Origin: an uncultured Bacilli bacterium
GTDB taxonomy: Bacteria; Bacillota_I; Bacilli_A; ML615J-28; CAG-313
Direction: 5' to 3'
DNA: 14,061 bases
Assembly (NCBI GenBank): GCA_947627685.1
Contig: CANQWZ010000029.1
Coordinates: 1 to 14,061, forward strand
Shown: positions 1-7,226 of the stretch, one piece after another
Position numbering within the stretch: the stretch's first letter is position 1
Layout: each line of letters opens with the position of its first letter
Notes under the pieces: generated by a model
Seen by the model: the letters and a program-made list of their open reading frames with translations, nothing else
Told to the model about the DNA's origin: nothing
The model's database searches: none
Position numbers and translations under genes: made by a program

Positions 1-2
1 TA

Positions 3-1034
3 TTAGAACAAGATACAACTCCTAAAATTGACAAAAGTAAATGGCGTGGCGTTAGTGTTTTTGTAGAAACCGATTTAGATGGTATTCATCCTGTTGTTTT
101 TGAACTTATTGGTAAAGCTCATGAACTTGCTAGTGTTGTAAAACATCCTGTATATGCCATTTTAATTGGCAATAAGATAAAATGCAATAAATATAAAGAA
201 GAACTTTTAGCATATGGCGTTGATAAAGTATATATTTATGAAGATGATGCATATGAAACATTTAATATGGAACGCTATGCAAGATGTGTTGAAGACTTTA
301 TTAATGAAGTAAAACCAGCCGTTGTTTTATATGGTGGTACATCACTTGGTAGAAGCTTTGCACCAAGGATTGCAGCTCATTTTAGAACCGGACTTACAGC
401 TGACTGTACGATGCTTGGCATGAAAGAAAATACTGATTTAATCCAAGTTAGACCAGCTTTTGGTGGTAACGTTATGGCACAAATAGTATGTCCTAATCAT
501 CGTCCTCAAATGTCAACGGTTCGTTATAAAATTTTCAAAATGCCTTCAAAAGTAGAACCAAAGGGTGAGTGCATTTACATGGATACTAGTAAACTTGACA
601 AAGCCAGTGGTATTACGACTATTGAAGTTTGTGAAAAAGAAAAAGTAACTGATATTTCCGAAGCTGATGTTATCGTTGCTTGTGGTAGAGCTTTTAAAAC
701 TAAAGAGGATTTACAAATGGCTGAAGAATTAGCAAGCCTTTTAGGTGGTGTGGTTGCGGTAACAAGACCACTTGTTGAAGCAGGTTGGAAAGATGCTAAA
801 TTCCAAATCGGTTTAAGCGGTAGAACAGTAGCACCAAAATTAATTATAACCCTTGGTATTAGTGGCGCTGTACAGTTTACAGCCGGAATGTCAGGTAGTA
901 ATTTAGTAGTATCGGTTAATAGTAATCCTTCTGCTACCATCTTTGATGTATCCCATTATGGCATTGTTGGTGATATTTATAAAGTTGTTCCTGAACTTAT
1001 TGCTAGTATCAAAAAAGAACGAAAAGTAGAATAG
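3..1034 (+). CDS. etfA: Electron transfer flavoprotein alpha subunit, 5'-truncated by window edge
   Basis: The reading frame is open from base 3 to the TAG at 1032-1034, so 343 residues are visible and the start lies outside the window. The ATG at 267 is internal: the codons before it already encode the conserved N-terminal EtfA fold (WRGVSVFVE, then HPVVFELIGKAHELA). The C-terminal FAD-binding domain is typical: GRAF, then SGRTVAPKL, GISGAVQ, a SVNSNP segment and HYGIVGD. EtfA pairs with EtfB and carries FAD to shuttle electrons between a dehydrogenase and a second acceptor. At least 14 residues precede the Etf fold (LEQDTTPKIDKSK). This resembles the linker that follows an N-terminal ferredoxin-like domain in LctC/CarE-type EtfA proteins, but such a domain would lie upstream and is not seen. 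The gene runs straight into an FAD-linked dehydrogenase gene, which points to an Etf-linked lactate or glycolate dehydrogenase. The family assignment is secure; the bifurcating subtype is inference. Confidence 0.93.
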   Translation, partial: LEQDTTPKIDKSKWRGVSVFVETDLDGIHPVVFELIGKAHELASVVKHPVYAILIGNKIKCNKYKEELLAYGVDKVYIYEDDAYETFNMERYARCVEDFINEVKPAVVLYGGTSLGRSFAPRIAAHFRTGLTADCTMLGMKENTDLIQVRPAFGGNVMAQIVCPNHRPQMSTVRYKIFKMPSKVEPKGECIYMDTSKLDKASGITTIEVCEKEKVTDISEADVIVACGRAFKTKEDLQMAEELASLLGGVVAVTRPLVEAGWKDAKFQIGLSGRTVAPKLIITLGISGAVQFTAGMSGSNLVVSVNSNPSATIFDVSHYGIVGDIYKVVPELIASIKKERKVE

Positions 1035-1043
1035 GTGAAAATT

Positions 1044-2453
1044 ATGAAAAAAGTAAAATATAATAAAGTTACTTTAAAAGATATTAAATATTTAAAAACC
1101 TTGGTCGAAGATGGAGAATGTTTAGTAGGTGATGAAATATTAGAAGATTTCGGTAAAGATGAACTAGGAACAGTAAGTGGTAAACCCGAAATCATGCTAT
1201 ATGTCAAAAAAACTTCTGAAGTATCTAGCATCATGAAATATGCTAACCAACATTTAATACCTGTTGTTGTAAGAGGAAGTGGCACAGGTCTTGTAGGAGC
1301 ATGTGTACCAATATATGGTGGTATTATTATTAATACTGCTAAAATGAATAAAATCTTAGAATTAGATGAAGCTAATTTAACCCTAACGGTTGAACCTGGT
1401 GTCCTTCTTATGGAAATATATGACTATGTAGAACCAAAAGGATACTTTTATGCCCCCGATCCAGGTGAAAAAAGTGCTACCATAGGTGGTAACATTTCTA
1501 CTAATGCTGGCGGCATGCGTGCTGTTAAATATGGTGTTACGCGTGACTGGGTTAGAGCTATCGAAGTTGTTTTACCAAATGGTGATGTAGAGTGGTTTGG
1601 TAGAAAAGTCGTAAAAGATTCAACAGGATATCCTCTAAAACAATTAATGATTGGTAGTGAAGGTACGCTTGGTATCATCACTAAAGCTATTCTTAAATTA
1701 GATCCTAAACCAGTTGAAAGTATTAGCTTGCTAGTTCCTTTTAAGACAGTACAAGAAGGCCTCGATGCTGTACCAGAAATTATTAAAGCTAAAGTTAATC
1801 CAACAGCGATAGAATTCTTTGAAAGAAATACTATTTTGTTCGCTGAAGAATTTTTAGGCAAAAAATTCCCTGATACCAAAAGTGATTCCTATATTCTTTT
1901 AACTTTTGAGGGTAAAAATAAAGCAGAACTTGCTTCTAACTATCAACTTGCTGCAGACGTTTGCCTAGATAAATTAAATGCCATTGATGTTTTCATTGTT
2001 GATACTGAAGAACGTAAAGAGGCAGTATGGAAGGCACGTGGTGCTTTCTTAGAAGCTATTAAAGCATCAACTACTAGAATGGATGAATGTGATGTAGTTG
2101 TACCACGTAGTGAAATTGCAAACTATATTAAATTTACATATGAACTTGCTAAAAAATATGCCATTAGAATTCCATCTTTTGGTCATGCTGGCGATGGAAA
2201 CTTACATATTTATATTTGTAAAGATGAATATAGTGATGAAATTTTTGAAAAGAAACTTCAAGACATTTTTAAAGAAATGTATGATAAAGCTAAAGAAGTT
2301 GGTGGCCTTGTATCAGGTGAACACGGCATAGGATATGCTAAAAAACCTTACATGGAAAATCTTCTTGGCGAAACACAAATTAAACTAATGCAAGGAATAA
2401 AAGATGTTTTTGATCCAAATCATATCTTAAATCCTGGCAAAATAGTTGACTAA
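1044..2453 (+). CDS. glcD: FAD-linked glycolate/D-lactate dehydrogenase (GlcD/LctD family)
   Basis: A 469-residue flavoenzyme oxidising a 2-hydroxy acid (probably lactate or glycolate) to the 2-oxo acid. Residues ~45-220 form the PCMH-type FAD-binding domain: RGSGTGLVGA (77-86), PGEKSATIGGNISTNAGG (140-157) and IGSEGTLGIIT (203-213). Residues ~225-469 form the FAD-oxidase C-terminal domain, with GHAGDGNLH (380-388), SGEHGIG (424-430) and the closing DPNHILNPGKI. The usual family length is about 460-470. I chose the ATG at 1044 because AGGTGA (1033-1038) sits 5 bases upstream; a GTG at 1035 is in frame but lies inside that site. The ribosome binding site overlaps the etfA stop, so translation is coupled. 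In Acetobacterium woodii the same EtfA-dehydrogenase pairing (LctC-LctD) drives NAD+-dependent lactate oxidation with reduced ferredoxin. Substrate and stereochemistry cannot be read from sequence; glycolate or another 2-hydroxy acid remains possible. Confidence 0.92.
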   Translation: MKKVKYNKVTLKDIKYLKTLVEDGECLVGDEILEDFGKDELGTVSGKPEIMLYVKKTSEVSSIMKYANQHLIPVVVRGSGTGLVGACVPIYGGIIINTAKMNKILELDEANLTLTVEPGVLLMEIYDYVEPKGYFYAPDPGEKSATIGGNISTNAGGMRAVKYGVTRDWVRAIEVVLPNGDVEWFGRKVVKDSTGYPLKQLMIGSEGTLGIITKAILKLDPKPVESISLLVPFKTVQEGLDAVPEIIKAKVNPTAIEFFERNTILFAEEFLGKKFPDTKSDSYILLTFEGKNKAELASNYQLAADVCLDKLNAIDVFIVDTEERKEAVWKARGAFLEAIKASTTRMDECDVVVPRSEIANYIKFTYELAKKYAIRIPSFGHAGDGNLHIYICKDEYSDEIFEKKLQDIFKEMYDKAKEVGGLVSGEHGIGYAKKPYMENLLGETQIKLMQGIKDVFDPNHILNPGKIVD

Positions 2454-2456
2454 AAT

Positions 2457-2513
2457 AAAAAGTGAAATTCTAAAGATGGACAATAAAAATCCATAAATAG
2501 AATTTCACTTTTT
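2457..2513. terminator. Bidirectional intrinsic terminator between glcD and trpS
   Basis: A perfect 15-base inverted repeat (2457-2471 with 2499-2513) starts with A5 and ends with T5, so each transcript gets a U-rich 3' tail. The 27-base loop holds a second 5-bp hairpin (ATGGA 2476-2480 with TCCAT 2490-2494). It lies between two convergent stop codons and can serve both genes. Confidence 0.9.
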
Positions 2514-2523
2514 TGTATTATAC

Positions 2524-3528
2524 CTATTTTTTACGTTCAAGCCCCATTTTTCTTTTCATCTTAGATAATTGTTTTTTAGCAAAATAGCTTGCCTTGATAG
2601 CACCATCATCTAATACTTTATTTAAATAGTCTTGATTCTTTAATAGTTCTTCATATTTTTTTTGAATAGGAATAATTACTTCAACAACACTATTTGCGAC
2701 AGCTTTTTTAAATTCTCCATATCCTGCACCTTTAAATTCATTTTCTAAAGTTTGAATACTCTTTCCGCTGCAACAAGCCATGATTGCCAATAAATTAGAA
2801 ATACCAGGCTTATTCTTTTCATCATATTTGATAATGCCATCACTATCGGTAACAGCACTAGCTATTTTTTTGCGAATGACATCTTCAGAATCATCTAAAT
2901 AAATTGATGCCTTTTCTAAAGGATCAGACTTGGACATTTTTTTAGTAGGATCTTGCAAAGACATAATCTTAGCACCCGTCTTTTGAATTAATGGTATAGG
3001 AATATTAAATAAATCACCAAATTTATTATTAAAACGTTCACTAATTGTTCTTGCAAGTTCTAAATGTTGTTTTTGATCAAGACCTACTGGCACAGCGTAA
3101 GCATTATATAAAAGAATATCACCTGCCATTAAAACAGGATAAGTTAGTAAAGCACTAGATACTCCTTCAACTTGTTTTACTTTTTTATCTTTATATTGTG
3201 TCATCCTTTCAAGTTCACCAATATAAGAAATTGTTTGTAAAAGATAACCTATTTCAGCGTGTTCATGAACCTCTGATTGCACAAAAAGGGTAACTTTACT
3301 TGGGTCAAGGCCACAAGCAAGATAAAGAGCTGCTAGTTTTTTAATATTTTGTCTTAAATCACTAGGATTATAACTAACCGTAATAGCGTGTAAGTCCGCA
3401 ATAAAGACAAAAAATTCATCGTAGTCTTTTTCTTCTTGAAGCTTTACAAAATTTCTTATAGCTCCTAGATAGTTACCAAGTGTTAATCTACCAGATGGTT
3501 GAATACCTGTTACAAAATTTTTACTCAT
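2524..3528 (-). CDS. trpS: Tryptophanyl-tRNA synthetase
   Basis: A 334-residue class I aminoacyl-tRNA synthetase charging tRNA-Trp in the cytoplasm, of normal family length (~330). The HIGH-equivalent region reads PSGRLTLGN (11-19), the tryptophan pocket region has MAGDIL (around 134-139), the dimer/active-site segment is VPVGLDQKQHLELAR (146-160), and the KMSKS loop is intact at 197-201 (KKMSKSDP). I chose the ATG at 3526-3528 because the protein there begins MSKNFVTGIQPSG, the standard TrpS N-terminus. An upstream in-frame ATG at 3571-3573 lies inside the T-box terminator hairpin and would add 15 unconserved residues. AAAGGA lies 13 bases upstream of the chosen start, a rather long spacing. 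Expression should be governed by the T-box leader directly upstream. The gene converges on glcD and shares a terminator with it. Confidence 0.97.
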   Translation of the reverse strand: MSKNFVTGIQPSGRLTLGNYLGAIRNFVKLQEEKDYDEFFVFIADLHAITVSYNPSDLRQNIKKLAALYLACGLDPSKVTLFVQSEVHEHAEIGYLLQTISYIGELERMTQYKDKKVKQVEGVSSALLTYPVLMAGDILLYNAYAVPVGLDQKQHLELARTISERFNNKFGDLFNIPIPLIQKTGAKIMSLQDPTKKMSKSDPLEKASIYLDDSEDVIRKKIASAVTDSDGIIKYDEKNKPGISNLLAIMACCSGKSIQTLENEFKGAGYGEFKKAVANSVVEVIIPIQKKYEELLKNQDYLNKVLDDGAIKASYFAKKQLSKMKRKMGLERKK

Positions 3529-3551
3529 AAATATTAAATAGTCCTTTCTTT

Positions 3552-3743
3552 TAAAAAATAAAACCTCATCCAAAAGGACGAAGTTGCCGTGGTACCACCT
3601 TTACTTAAAAAACGTTAGTTAAAAAAACTTTAGTTTTTTATCTTTTAGACCCTTAACGCAAGGTCATACGAAAAAGCATTTCCTCTTTTTACATCAATGG
3701 TCCATTCATATTTTGTTTTAACAATATTTCCACTATCTATTGC
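3552..3743 (-). ncRNA. T-box leader (tryptophan) upstream of trpS
   Basis: On the minus strand the conserved T-box core AAAGGTGGTACCACGG occupies roughly 3587-3602. The antiterminator can be drawn as AAAGG pairing with CCTTT across a bulge containing TGGT (which reads the tRNA NCCA end), plus ACG pairing with CGT. The competing terminator is CTTCGTCC-TTTT-GGATGAGG (3583 down to 3564), an 8-bp stem with two G-U pairs, followed by a U-rich run (3563-3552). The two structures share the CGTCC/CCTTTT segment, as expected for a switch that reads uncharged tRNA. A candidate Trp specifier, GAA-TGG-A, puts the codon at 3704-3702. A 6-bp hairpin lies at 3648-3665 and an A/U-rich one around 3621-3638. 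Stem I seems short: the lower helix CAAT/ATTG joins 3742-3739 to 3698-3695. Confidence 0.9.
3564..3583 (-). terminator. Regulated intrinsic terminator of the trpS T-box
   Basis: An 8-bp stem with a TTTT loop on the minus strand, followed by TTTTATTTTTT. Its 5' arm overlaps the 3' arm of the antiterminator, so only one of the two can form. It ends transcription ahead of trpS when tRNA-Trp is charged. Confidence 0.85.
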
Positions 3744-3748
3744 TCACT

Positions 3749-3777
3749 ATTTAAAACTAAAAATATTACTATGCCAA
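3749..3777 (-). promoter_or_regulatory. Promoter for the trpS T-box transcript
   Basis: On the minus strand, a -35 TTGGCA (3777-3772) and a -10 TTAAAT (3754-3749) are separated by exactly 17 bases. Transcription would begin near 3743, right at the base of the short stem I. The -10 matches consensus at 4 of 6 positions, so moderate strength is expected. Read-through from the small upstream gene is also possible because no terminator is seen between them. Confidence 0.55.
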
Positions 3778-3795
3778 ATCATCTGTTTTATTAAA

Positions 3796-4122
3796 TTAAT
3801 CGACAATTATACTAACAATAGGAATCAAGAAAAATATTAACCATCCCGGATGCCAAGCATTTAAACAAAAACCTAAAAGTAAATAGCCAATAATACTAAT
3901 GATAACCGAAAGGGTTACAAATTTAGCTTTACCTTTTCTTTTAAAAAGGCTTAATACTAATTCCACTAGGGGTATTGCAAGGAATGCAACCCAACCTGGA
4001 TGCCACAAACCTTTTGTAAAACCAAGGATTAAAAAGGTTAGCAAAGCAAGAATTGGGGTTAAAGCAGATATTTTTTTTGATACTTTATTTTTATATTCAT
4101 TATTTATATTATTTTTTTCCAT
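3796..4122 (-). CDS. Small membrane protein with two WHPGW repeats
   Basis: A 108-residue protein without an assigned function. After a polar, lysine-rich N-terminus (1-17) there are about four hydrophobic segments: ~20-37, ~44-60, ~68-86 and ~94-107. It is an internal duplication. Each half is a helix ending in LGF, a WHPGW motif (40-44 and 90-94, exactly 50 residues apart), and a second helix with an IP dipeptide; a basic KRKGKAK linker separates the halves. WHPGW membrane modules occur in other Firmicutes proteins, to my recollection often as the C-terminal part of small membrane or HTH-containing proteins; here no DNA-binding part is present. The start is supported by AAAGGA nine bases upstream of the ATG and by a near-consensus promoter. 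The gene precedes trpS on the same strand but nothing links their functions. Confidence 0.85.
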   Translation of the reverse strand: MEKNNINNEYKNKVSKKISALTPILALLTFLILGFTKGLWHPGWVAFLAIPLVELVLSLFKRKGKAKFVTLSVIISIIGYLLLGFCLNAWHPGWLIFFLIPIVSIIVD

Positions 4123-4152
4123 TTTATCATTTCCTTTAAATAATACACAAAT

Positions 4153-4181
4153 ATTATATATATTTATTATAAAAAAGTCAA
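4153..4181 (-). promoter_or_regulatory. Promoter for the WHPGW membrane protein
   Basis: On the minus strand, a -35 TTGACT (4181-4176) and a perfect -10 TATAAT (4158-4153) are 17 bases apart. Transcription would start near 4146, leaving a leader of about 24 bases that contains the AAAGGA ribosome binding site. Confidence 0.8.
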
Positions 4182-4290
4182 AAAGTTTAATAAAAAATAA
4201 TCAAAAAATTTATAAAAAAATTAAAAAATTAAAGTAAAATGCCATAAAATGACAAATATATCTATAAACTATTTTTTGAAAAAACTAACA

Positions 4291-4304
4291 AGTAAGCGTT
4301 TTCA
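4291..4304 (-). promoter_or_regulatory. Candidate CcpA cre operator upstream of oppA
   Basis: Read on the minus strand, TGAAAACGCTTACT fits the Bacillus cre consensus TGWAARCGYTWNCW at all 14 positions. Its centre is about 64 bases upstream of the predicted oppA transcription start, outside the -35. This is in the range where CcpA activates genes such as ackA and pta, though repression is possible. Neither ccpA nor hprK is in the window, so function is inferred. The same bases could form a weak 5-bp AAGCG/CGCTT hairpin. Confidence 0.6.
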
Positions 4305-4326
4305 ATGCGCTTTTTCTTAATTTTTA

Positions 4327-4355
4327 TTGACTTTTGTTATTAATTATTATATAAT
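4327..4355 (+). promoter_or_regulatory. Strong sigma-A-type promoter of oppA
   Basis: TTGACT (4327-4332) and TATAAT (4350-4355) have a 17-base spacer, one mismatch from a full consensus. Transcription would start near 4362, giving a leader of roughly 88 bases before the oppA ATG. It is the only strong promoter I see for the opp genes. Confidence 0.88.
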
Positions 4356-4449
4356 ATTAACAAGTGTATAATTTTTATTTATATCTTGTTTGGATGTTTT
4401 TAATTATTAATATACTATGGTATTTTAAATAGATTAAAGGAGGAAAAAA

Positions 4450-7134
4450 ATGCGAAATTTATTTAAAAGATTTATGGTCGTATTAGGTATAGCTTGTGCG
4501 GTTGTGGCTGTAGCAAGTTGTAAAAACTGCTCACCATCAAAAACTACTACAGGACCATATATTGAATTGGAAGATTATAAGGATTATGTTAAATATGAAT
4601 TAGAATCTCTTGTTGCAAAAGTTACACCACAATTAAGTGATGCAACTGTTAAGGATAATGTTAATACTGCTAAAGAAGAAGGATTAGCTGATATAGATGC
4701 TGCAAGCAGTGTTTTAGCTGTTATGACTTCATTTGATAACGCTAAAGCAGCTGTAGCAAATTGCATTCCTATTGCAACAGGGTTACAATCATATACTAAT
4801 GAATCAGTAGACGAGAAAACTAAAATTCTAGGTATTCTAGAACAATATGGTGTTGACCTTGGTCTTACTGGTATATCATTATTTGAAAATGGTGGATATG
4901 TAATGTATAATGATCGTATTACCTTAGGTACTGAAAATTACATTACAAATTATGGTTTTGGTACACTTCCAGAAGGTTCAATTAATGCTGATTTAGCTTT
5001 TGAAACAAATGCTAATTGGAAAAGATATTATCATACATATGATTCAACTGATCCAGGTACTGCTAACTACTTAAATGCTAATGATTCTAGAGTTGGTGAC
5101 TTCTATGGTTATTTTGCTGCATCATATTATACTAACTTTATGAATGATACTAAAGATGGTTATACATGGACACCTGAACTTGCTAAAACACAATTAAGTG
5201 CATATGTTGATGGCGCTTGGACTGAACCTGGTGAATATAGTGGTCAAGCAGCTAAATGGCGTTTTGAAGTAAGAACTGGTAAAGATGGTTTAAAATATAA
5301 CACTCTTTCTACCCTTCGTCAAAAATATAACAATAGAGATGTTGCTTTAGAAGATTATTTAACACCATTTAAATTATTATTAGATGCAACTAATGGTTTC
5401 TTCCGTGGCTCTGAATTTGCAAACTCTACAACTGGTGCAATTAAAGGTGCTAAAGAATACTATACTACTGTTAAAGGTGGAAAAGCAGCTGACTTTAGTA
5501 CAGTTGGTGTAAAGGCATATGAAGAAGCTGGTAAAGAATATTTTGAATTCGAATATACTCAACCATATAGTGCATATTATGCAAGATATTACATTAGTAG
5601 TAGTTTATATATGCCAATTCCACAAGAATTCTTAGATGAAGTTGGTGTTGAAAATTACATTGGTTTCAATGCTGATAAAACTCAAACTCCTGTTGATAAC
5701 GTTTTATCACTTGGTGCATATACACTAGAAAGATGGGATAGCGGTCAACAAGTAGTTTATAAAAAGAACCCTAATTATGTTTTTGCATCTACTAAATATC
5801 AAATTGAAGGTGTTCATATCAATATTTTAACTGCTGCCAATACTGACCCTGAAGCTGGCTTTAAAGAATTCTTAGATGGTCATATTGATTCTGCTAGTAT
5901 TCCACAATCTAAACTTGCTGAATATAGTAGTGACCCACGTACTAGAATTACTACTGGTGATAGTGTATTTAAATTAAATGTTAATGCTCTTGATCAAGAA
6001 ACTTGGGAAAAATTCTTTGGTGTAAATGGTACTGTTACAACAACTGATAAAGACAATTATTGGCAAGTTGAACCTATTTTATCAAATACTTATTTCGTTA
6101 AAGGTTTAAGTTTTGCTATTGATAGATTCCAATATGCAAGCGCAAGAGGCTTTGTTCCTTCAATCAATTACTTCTCATCTGCTTATATGTCAGATCCTGA
6201 AGAAGGTGTAGCATATAACACTACAACACCTCATAAAGATGCTATTAAAGGTTTATTACCTTCTGGTACTGATGACTATGGATATAGCCTTGAACTTGCT
6301 CGTGAATATTTCAGAATTGCTTTAACGGAATTAGAAGCACAAGGTATCTATACTCCAGGTACTAAAGAAAAACCAAGAGTTATCGAATTAGAATGTGCAT
6401 GGTTTATCCCAGCTTATCAAGAACAATTCCATAACGCTTTAGAAAATTATTGGGAAACAGCTTTCAATGATGAATCTGTATCTCATGGCAATTATCAATT
6501 AGATATTAAATTCTACGCTGGCGCAACAGCTGAGGAATGCTATGATAAGATGCAACAAGGTCAATTTGATATTGCTTTCGGTGCAATTTCTGGTGACCCA
6601 ATGAACCCACTATCATTCATGCAAATGTTATCAAGTGATGTTGTTTTAAGTGCTGGCTTTACTCTAAACTGGGCTGTAGATACTAACGATGTTGATTCTG
6701 CATTATTAGTTTATGATGGAAAACGTTGGTCATATGATGGTTTATACAATGCGGCTAACTCATTTGCTGTCTTAGATGATAATAGCACAAGTTCTAGTCC
6801 ATTTGACTATGACTTTAGTTATCAAGCAAATGCTGATAATTCTGGTGAAGGTGTTGTTACTGTAACATTAGCTTTAAAAGATATAACTACATTTACAGTT
6901 AGTGATGTTGTAATTTTCCATAATTTTGTGAAAAATGGTGCAGCTGCATATGAAGAAGAAACTATTATGGAACACGCACAAGTTGAAGTAAAAGATGGTG
7001 TAGTAACAATTACAATTGATTGCCCAGCTGATTTAGGAGCAAAATATGCAGATGGTTTAGGCTTTGACATATATTATACAATCAAAGTAGGTGAATATGA
7101 TTCTACAAGCATATTCTCGGTATATGTAGAATAA
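4450..7134 (+). CDS. oppA: Oligopeptide ABC transporter, substrate-binding lipoprotein (expanded)
   Basis: An 894-residue extracellular peptide-binding lipoprotein; family members are usually about 500-650 long. Residues 1-23 are a lipoprotein signal with lipobox VASC, so C24 is the lipidated cysteine. Residues ~40-110 form an extra helical segment. The SBP_bac_5 fold follows, recognised by FEFEYTQPYS (365-374), GAYTLERWDSGQQVVYKKNPNY (two short parts around 422-443) and the KGLSFAIDR helix (551-559). After the GDPMNPLSF segment (715-723) the usual closing helix-rich tail (REELYKKAE..PVIPLY type) is not seen. Instead residues ~790-894 alternate in a beta-strand pattern (VVTVTLALK, AQVEVKDGVVTITID, YYTIKVGEYD), suggesting an Ig-like domain. 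AAAGGAGG six bases before the ATG and a near-consensus promoter predict high expression; a terminator after the gene favours surplus OppA over the membrane parts. Confidence 0.93.
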   Translation: MRNLFKRFMVVLGIACAVVAVASCKNCSPSKTTTGPYIELEDYKDYVKYELESLVAKVTPQLSDATVKDNVNTAKEEGLADIDAASSVLAVMTSFDNAKAAVANCIPIATGLQSYTNESVDEKTKILGILEQYGVDLGLTGISLFENGGYVMYNDRITLGTENYITNYGFGTLPEGSINADLAFETNANWKRYYHTYDSTDPGTANYLNANDSRVGDFYGYFAASYYTNFMNDTKDGYTWTPELAKTQLSAYVDGAWTEPGEYSGQAAKWRFEVRTGKDGLKYNTLSTLRQKYNNRDVALEDYLTPFKLLLDATNGFFRGSEFANSTTGAIKGAKEYYTTVKGGKAADFSTVGVKAYEEAGKEYFEFEYTQPYSAYYARYYISSSLYMPIPQEFLDEVGVENYIGFNADKTQTPVDNVLSLGAYTLERWDSGQQVVYKKNPNYVFASTKYQIEGVHINILTAANTDPEAGFKEFLDGHIDSASIPQSKLAEYSSDPRTRITTGDSVFKLNVNALDQETWEKFFGVNGTVTTTDKDNYWQVEPILSNTYFVKGLSFAIDRFQYASARGFVPSINYFSSAYMSDPEEGVAYNTTTPHKDAIKGLLPSGTDDYGYSLELAREYFRIALTELEAQGIYTPGTKEKPRVIELECAWFIPAYQEQFHNALENYWETAFNDESVSHGNYQLDIKFYAGATAEECYDKMQQGQFDIAFGAISGDPMNPLSFMQMLSSDVVLSAGFTLNWAVDTNDVDSALLVYDGKRWSYDGLYNAANSFAVLDDNSTSSSPFDYDFSYQANADNSGEGVVTVTLALKDITTFTVSDVVIFHNFVKNGAAAYEEETIMEHAQVEVKDGVVTITIDCPADLGAKYADGLGFDIYYTIKVGEYDSTSIFSVYVE

Positions 7135-7160
7135 AAAAGCTTAATCATTAGTTTAGACTA

Positions 7161-7200
7161 AAAAACAATTAGGCTCTTAAAAAGTCTAATTGTTTTTCTT
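7161..7200 (+). terminator. Intrinsic terminator between oppA and oppB
   Basis: A 12-bp stem (7161-7172 with 7186-7197) extends by three more pairs including one G-U, closes on a ~7-base loop (7176-7182), and ends in TTTTTCTTTT. Because oppB has no clear promoter of its own, it most likely works as a partial terminator that makes oppA mRNA more abundant than the downstream genes, as is common in binding-protein operons. Confidence 0.85.
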
Positions 7201-7226
7201 TTGAAAAGATTACAAGGAGAAATATT

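Larger units (their letters stand above)
4123..4449. other. Divergent intergenic region between the WHPGW gene and oppA
   Basis: This 327-base non-coding stretch, very AT-rich especially at 4140-4240, separates two divergently transcribed genes. It holds the minus-strand promoter (4153-4181), a cre-like operator (4291-4304), the oppA promoter (4327-4355) and an ~88-base oppA leader ending in AAAGGAGG (4436-4443). I see no further gene in it. The short plus-strand reading frame here is lysine/isoleucine-rich, AT-driven and antisense to the small gene. Confidence 0.75.

Noticed and set aside
2098..2331. 77-codon plus-strand reading frame inside the dehydrogenase gene
   Set aside because: It is out of frame within the conserved C-terminal domain of the FAD-linked dehydrogenase and has no family pattern.
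3571..3573. Upstream in-frame ATG as the trpS start (349 residues)
   Set aside because: It lies inside the T-box terminator hairpin, has no proper ribosome binding site, and adds 15 residues before the standard TrpS N-terminus MSKNFVTGIQPSG.
3899..4237. Plus-strand 112-codon reading frame across the small membrane gene and intergenic region
   Set aside because: It is antisense to the WHPGW gene, lacks a ribosome binding site, and its second half is a lysine/isoleucine run typical of AT-rich non-coding DNA.
4293..4320. Hairpin AAGCG/CGCTT followed by T-rich bases as a plus-strand terminator
   Set aside because: The stem is only 5 bp and no plus-strand gene lies upstream to be terminated; the cre reading explains the bases better.
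4386..4416. Second oppA promoter (TTGTTT and TATACT)
   Set aside because: The spacer would be 19 bases and the -35 is poor, while the TTGACT/TATAAT pair upstream is near consensus.
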